64,000 bases of DNA, taken from NCBI RefSeq assembly GCF_025628895.1, contig NZ_JAOTJC010000011.1:116860-180859 (forward strand), read 5' to 3'. Of the stretch, positions 60,985-64,000 are shown one piece after another (positions within the stretch are counted from its first letter, which is position 1; each line of letters begins with the position of its first letter). The DNA comes from Alteromonas salexigens (GTDB lineage Bacteria > Pseudomonadota > Gammaproteobacteria > Enterobacterales > Alteromonadaceae). The notes beneath the pieces were generated by a model that was not told the DNA's origin, searched no databases, and saw only the letters and a list, made by a program, of their open reading frames with translations. The position numbers and the translations under genes are program-made.

Positions 60985-62109
60985 TTAGTTACGGTCTTTG
61001 AGGGCGGGTACGCTACGCAGTTCTTCACCGGTATATTCCGCCGATGGGCGAATAATCCGGTTGTCGGCACGTTGCTCCATGACGTGAGCAGCCCAGCCAG
61101 TAAGACGTGACATGACGAAGATCGGCGTAAACAGCTTGGTGGGAATTCCCATAAAGTTGTAGGCAGACGCATGGAAAAAGTCGGCGTTACAGAACAGTTT
61201 TTTCTCCCGCCACATGACTTCTTCGCAGCGTACTGAAACCGGGTAAAGCACGTCGTCGCCCACGTCTTTGCTTAATTTCTCTGACCACATTTTGATAATT
61301 TCATTTCGCGGATCAGAGTCAGAGTAAATAGCATGACCAAAGCCCATGATTTTTTCTTTGCGGGCAAGTTTGCCCAGCATTTCTTCTTCTGCATGCTCAG
61401 GCGACGTAAAGCCTTCAATCATTTCCATTGCAGCTTCATTAGCGCCACCATGCAGCGGACCGCGCAGCGAGCCGATGGCACCGGTCACACACGAGTGCAT
61501 ATCGGACAGCGTGGAGGCACATACCCGCGCCGTAAACGTGGAGGCGTTAAACTCATGCTCGGCATACAGGATTAGTGAGACATGCATGACCTGGGCGTGC
61601 AATTCACTGGGCTTTTCGCCGTGCAGCATATGCAGGAAATGGGAGCCGATAGAGTCATCATCGGTTTCTACGTCAATTTTGACGCCATCGTGAGTAAACC
61701 GGTACCAGTAGCAAATAATACTGGGGAAGCACGCCAGCATACGGTCGGTGACATCCTGTTGCTGGTCAAAATTTTCTTCGGTTTCCAGATTGCCCAGCAT
61801 TGAACAGCCGGTACGCAATACATCCATCGGGTGGGCGTCTTTAGGAATGCGTTCCAGCACATCTTTGAGCGCTTGCGGCAGGCCACGCAGGCTACGCAGG
61901 CGGGCCTTGTAGTCTGCAAGCTCTTGTTCGGTTGGCAGTTTGCCTTTCAGGATAAGATAGGCAACTTCCTCAAACTGACATTTCTCAGCCAGCTCTTTTA
62001 CATCATAGCCCCGGTACGTTAGACCCGAGCCGGTAATGCCCACGGTAGACAATGCGGTTTTGCCGGCTACCTGGCCGCGCAGGCCTGCACCACTTAGTTG
62101 CTTCGCCAT
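60985..62109 (-). CDS. prpC: 2-methylcitrate synthase
   Basis: A 374-residue citrate-synthase-family enzyme condensing propionyl-CoA with oxaloacetate. TVGITGSGLTYRGYDVKELA opens it, and SLRGPLHGGANEAAMEMIEG and MGFGHAIYSDSDPRNEII hold the catalytic His residues; the short length and prp context distinguish it from citrate synthase. Its Shine-Dalgarno AGGAG sits inside the small palindrome AGGAGAACTCCT (62111-62122). Third gene of the operon. Confidence 0.95.
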   Translation of the reverse strand: MAKQLSGAGLRGQVAGKTALSTVGITGSGLTYRGYDVKELAEKCQFEEVAYLILKGKLPTEQELADYKARLRSLRGLPQALKDVLERIPKDAHPMDVLRTGCSMLGNLETEENFDQQQDVTDRMLACFPSIICYWYRFTHDGVKIDVETDDDSIGSHFLHMLHGEKPSELHAQVMHVSLILYAEHEFNASTFTARVCASTLSDMHSCVTGAIGSLRGPLHGGANEAAMEMIEGFTSPEHAEEEMLGKLARKEKIMGFGHAIYSDSDPRNEIIKMWSEKLSKDVGDDVLYPVSVRCEEVMWREKKLFCNADFFHASAYNFMGIPTKLFTPIFVMSRLTGWAAHVMEQRADNRIIRPSAEYTGEELRSVPALKDRN

Positions 62110-62157
62110 TAGGAGTTCTCCTGAATTCTGTATGTTGTAGAGTCGTAATTGTTATAA

Positions 62158-62177
62158 CCGGCACCGGCGGGTGCCGG
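62158..62177 (-). repeat. Stem-loop between prpB and prpC
   Basis: CCGGCACC (62158-62165) and GGTGCCGG (62170-62177) form a perfect 8-bp GC-rich stem with a 4-base loop in the 75-base prpB-prpC gap. No T-run. Confidence 0.6.
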
Positions 62178-62184
62178 GTGTTTG

Positions 62185-63063
62185 TTATCTGTTTTTGCCC
62201 TGTTCGAACAGGTCATCGAGTTTCTTCTCGTACTCGTGGTAACCAAGGTAATCGTACAGTTCCATCCGCGTCTGCATCATGTCAGTGACGGCTTTCTGAT
62301 CGCCCTGTTCCAGAATAGACTTATAAACGGTTTCTGCCGCTTTATTCATCGCCCGGAAAGCGCTTAGCGGGTATAGCACCATAGCCGCTCCCCAGTCACC
62401 CAGCTGCTGTTTATTCCACAGTTCGGTTTTACCAAACTCGGTAATATTAGCCAGAATAGGAACATCGAGGGCGTCGGCAAAGGCGCGGTAATGTTCTTCT
62501 GTTTGCACCGCCTCAGCAAAAATGCCGTCGGCACCAGCTGCCACGTAGGCCTTGGCGCGTGCGATTGCGGCATCCAGTCCTTCCTGCGCAAACGCATCAG
62601 TGCGTGCCATAATGAAAAAGTCCGGATCGGTACGGGCATCTACGGCCGCGGTGATGCGGTCTACCATTTCATCGGTAGATACAATGGCTTTGTTCGGTCG
62701 ATGACCGCAACGCTTCTGAGCCACCTGATCTTCCATGTGCACGGCTGCTGCGCCGGCTTTTTCCATATCACGGATAGTTTTGGCAATATTGAAAGCGCCA
62801 CCCCAACCGGTATCAATGTCTACCAGTAGTGGCAGATCACAAGCTGAGGTGATTCGCTGCACATCGGCAATGACGTCATTCAGCGATGTCATGCCCAGGT
62901 CGGGCAGGCCATACGAAGCATTGGCTACGCCGCCGCCAGACAAATAGATGGCCTGATGACCGATTGATTTCGCCATGATGGCGGTATAGGCATTAATGGT
63001 GCCGACAATTTGCAGCGGCTTGTTGTTCGCAAGCGCCTGTCTGAATTTTTTTCCTGCACTCAT
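62185..63063 (-). CDS. prpB: 2-methylisocitrate lyase
   Basis: A 292-residue PEP-mutase/isocitrate-lyase superfamily enzyme splitting 2-methylisocitrate into pyruvate and succinate. It has [21 protein letters not shown], the metal-binding [15 protein letters not shown], and the catalytic Cys in [12 protein letters not shown]. It lies 17 bases after the GntR regulator gene, so the regulator is the first gene of the operon. Confidence 0.96.
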   Translation of the reverse strand: MSAGKKFRQALANNKPLQIVGTINAYTAIMAKSIGHQAIYLSGGGVANASYGLPDLGMTSLNDVIADVQRITSACDLPLLVDIDTGWGGAFNIAKTIRDMEKAGAAAVHMEDQVAQKRCGHRPNKAIVSTDEMVDRITAAVDARTDPDFFIMARTDAFAQEGLDAAIARAKAYVAAGADGIFAEAVQTEEHYRAFADALDVPILANITEFGKTELWNKQQLGDWGAAMVLYPLSAFRAMNKAAETVYKSILEQGDQKAVTDMMQTRMELYDYLGYHEYEKKLDDLFEQGKNR

Positions 63064-63080
63064 AGTAGGTCTCTTTTTCG

Positions 63081-63749
63081 TTAGGGTGAGAGATGACGTA
63101 ATTTGTTTTCGATATTATTTTTTGAATAGAGAATGTGCCGGCGCATCAGCATTTCGGCCAGCTCTTCATCGCGGTTAGCAATGGCCTGGGCAATATTGCG
63201 GTGCTCGTCAAAGGCAGTGGTCACCCGCGGTCCGGCCATACCCAGTTGAACCCGGTACATTCGAACCAGATGATAAAGACCATCCACCAGTACCGCGATC
63301 AGGTGTTGATTGTTACTGCCAAGGATAATGCGATAGTGAAAGTCCACATCGCCCGCTTCCTGGTAGTAAGTTTCGCCGGTTTTCACCTTGTCAAAATGAC
63401 TGTCCAGCAACGCCTGCAGATCTTGTACCTGCTGTTCACTCATGTTCTTCGCTGCCAGTCTGGCCGCCATGCCTTCGAGTGCCTCGCGAACCTGATACAG
63501 CTCAACCAGACCCTCGGGCGAAAGCGCTACCACGCGGGCGCCCACGTTGGCACGACGTTCTACAAGGTGACAACTCATCAGGCGGCTGATAGCTTCGCGG
63601 ATGACCGCGCGGCTGACAGCGTATTTTGTCGACAACTCAGTTTCACTGAGTTTAGAGCCAGCGGGGATCAACCCTTCTACAATGTCCTTGCGTAATTGGA
63701 AAAACGTACGGTCAGCGTTAGTAACCGGTTGTTCGACAGCAAGTGACAT
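63081..63749 (-). CDS. GntR/FadR-type regulator of the methylcitrate operon
   Basis: A 222-residue GntR regulator: an N-terminal winged helix ([39 protein letters not shown]) and a C-terminal FCD ligand domain, with metal-site His residues in [16 protein letters not shown] and [12 protein letters not shown] 63749 is chosen (MSLAVEQP); a TTG 39 bases upstream overlaps the predicted transcript start. It heads GntR-prpB-prpC-acnD-prpF and is likely its autorepressor through TTGTCGACAA operators. It is not the sigma-54 PrpR of E. coli. Confidence 0.9.
   Translation of the reverse strand: MSLAVEQPVTNADRTFFQLRKDIVEGLIPAGSKLSETELSTKYAVSRAVIREAISRLMSCHLVERRANVGARVVALSPEGLVELYQVREALEGMAARLAAKNMSEQQVQDLQALLDSHFDKVKTGETYYQEAGDVDFHYRIILGSNNQHLIAVLVDGLYHLVRMYRVQLGMAGPRVTTAFDEHRNIAQAIANRDEELAEMLMRRHILYSKNNIENKLRHLSP
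63626..63635 (-). promoter_or_regulatory. Intragenic TTGTCGACAA site in the GntR gene
   Basis: A third perfect copy of the 10-bp operator palindrome lies inside the regulator's own coding sequence, in the DNA-binding domain region, 144 bases downstream of the -10 copy. A roadblock or loop-forming auxiliary operator is possible (inference). Confidence 0.5.
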
Positions 63750-63778
63750 AGTGAGGCAATTCTCTATAAGTATTCGAA

Positions 63779-63840
63779 GTGTCGACAATATAGTGATAAT
63801 TCACGTCGCCGTCAATGTATACGGCTTGGATTGTCGACAA
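63779..63840 (-). promoter_or_regulatory. Promoter and two TTGTCGACAA operators of the prp operon
   Basis: On the minus strand TTGACG (63810-63815), a 17-base spacer and TATATT (63787-63792) form a sigma-70 promoter. One operator copy, GTGTCGACAAT (63779-63789), covers the end of the -10 and the transcript start. A second, perfect TTGTCGACAA, lies at 63831-63840 upstream of the -35. The first transcript base would be near 63780, leaving a leader of about 30 bases. Confidence 0.78.
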
Positions 63841-63930
63841 CCTGTGGGGCTTGCTGATGTGGTATCCGGGGAGAAATATTGCGCGAGGGTAGGATTACAG
63901 AACTAAAAAAGCCGGGCAGGGCGCCTAATG

Positions 63931-63967
63931 CCGATCAGTTAAGAATTTAATGATCGGTTGACCGATC
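63931..63967. promoter_or_regulatory. Cluster of CGATC half-sites near the right edge
   Basis: CCGATCA (63931-63937), TGATCGG (63951-63957) and ACCGATC (63961-63967) form two overlapping inverted repeats; the last two make the palindrome GATCGGT-TG-ACCGATC. The layout resembles a TetR-family operator for a gene beyond the window edge, or a small terminator-like hairpin (TTTT follows). The 63841-63930 stretch holds nothing I can name. Confidence 0.35.
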
Positions 63968-64000
63968 TTTTGAAGGGTTCAAAATCCGATATCAGTTTCT

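Noticed and set aside
63135..63695. 186-codon frame antisense to the GntR gene
   Set aside because: Mirror of a well-supported regulator gene; no ribosome-binding site.

Overview
The window reads as a chromosomal segment of a marine gammaproteobacterium of the order Alteromonadales, probably Alteromonadaceae. The grounds are the gene set and local orders: glnA followed by a DUF4124 gene and ntrB-ntrC; mtnN-cbiB-btuF; ArcB; RraB; a YecA-like protein; and an acnD/prpF type methylcitrate operon headed by a GntR regulator. Base composition is even and near 50% GC, apart from AT-rich stretches around the cold-shock gene and upstream of arcB. I see no insertion sequence, prophage, CRISPR array, rRNA or tRNA. 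Almost everything is ordinary chromosomal backbone.

Layout. 1-2.7 kb: the 3' two thirds of valS and a UPF0114 membrane protein. 2.8-6.7 kb: a hybrid histidine kinase co-transcribed with a periplasmic solute-binding protein and no permease. 6.8-8.0 kb: an SPFH membrane protein with a ribbon-helix-helix protein behind a cluster of TGATATCA palindromes. 8-11.4 kb: a surface-anchored protein, rraB, plsC and an HPt/HD-GYP fusion. 11.4-16.3 kb: the nitrogen regulon (ntrC, ntrB, DUF4124, glnA), with NtrC boxes and a sigma-54 promoter readable in the sequence. 16.7-25.7 kb: typA, a lone receiver protein, a PatB/MalY C-S lyase, a variant NRAMP transporter, a YecA-like protein, hemJ, a CLC protein and a DUF6776 protein. 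25.7-28.3 kb: an arsenic operon arsR-arsC-arsH-acr3. 28.8-38.9 kb: a cold-shock protein, erpA with an IscR-like site, a GST-like protein, a 2-hydroxyacid dehydrogenase, an unusually long PLP enzyme, an old yellow enzyme, anmK, an M23 peptidase and tyrS. 39-45.8 kb: an amine-oxidase/GNAT/DUF2721 overlapping operon, a rhodanese, mtnN-cbiB-btuF and two small uncharacterised genes. 46-57 kb: gltBD, arcB and a bPH2-domain pair. 57-63.8 kb: the methylcitrate operon GntR-prpB-prpC-acnD-prpF, with its promoter and operators.

Functional themes. Nitrogen assimilation is represented twice: glutamine synthetase with its NtrBC control, and glutamate synthase. Redox and signal input are prominent: ArcB, NtrB, a hybrid kinase with a probable dedicated binding protein, a stand-alone receiver, and an HD-GYP protein fused to an HPt domain. 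The propionate pathway is complete from methylcitrate synthesis to methylisocitrate cleavage, but no propionyl-CoA synthetase lies in the window.

No large novel system stands out. The points most worth following up are the SPFH/RHH operon with its operator cluster, the kinase/binding-protein pair, the HPt-HD-GYP fusion, the 592-residue PLP enzyme, the NRAMP and CLC proteins with altered key residues, an ArcB lacking one redox cysteine, and several regulatory sites that fix gene starts or operon logic. Alignments to known proteins were made from memory and by eye.
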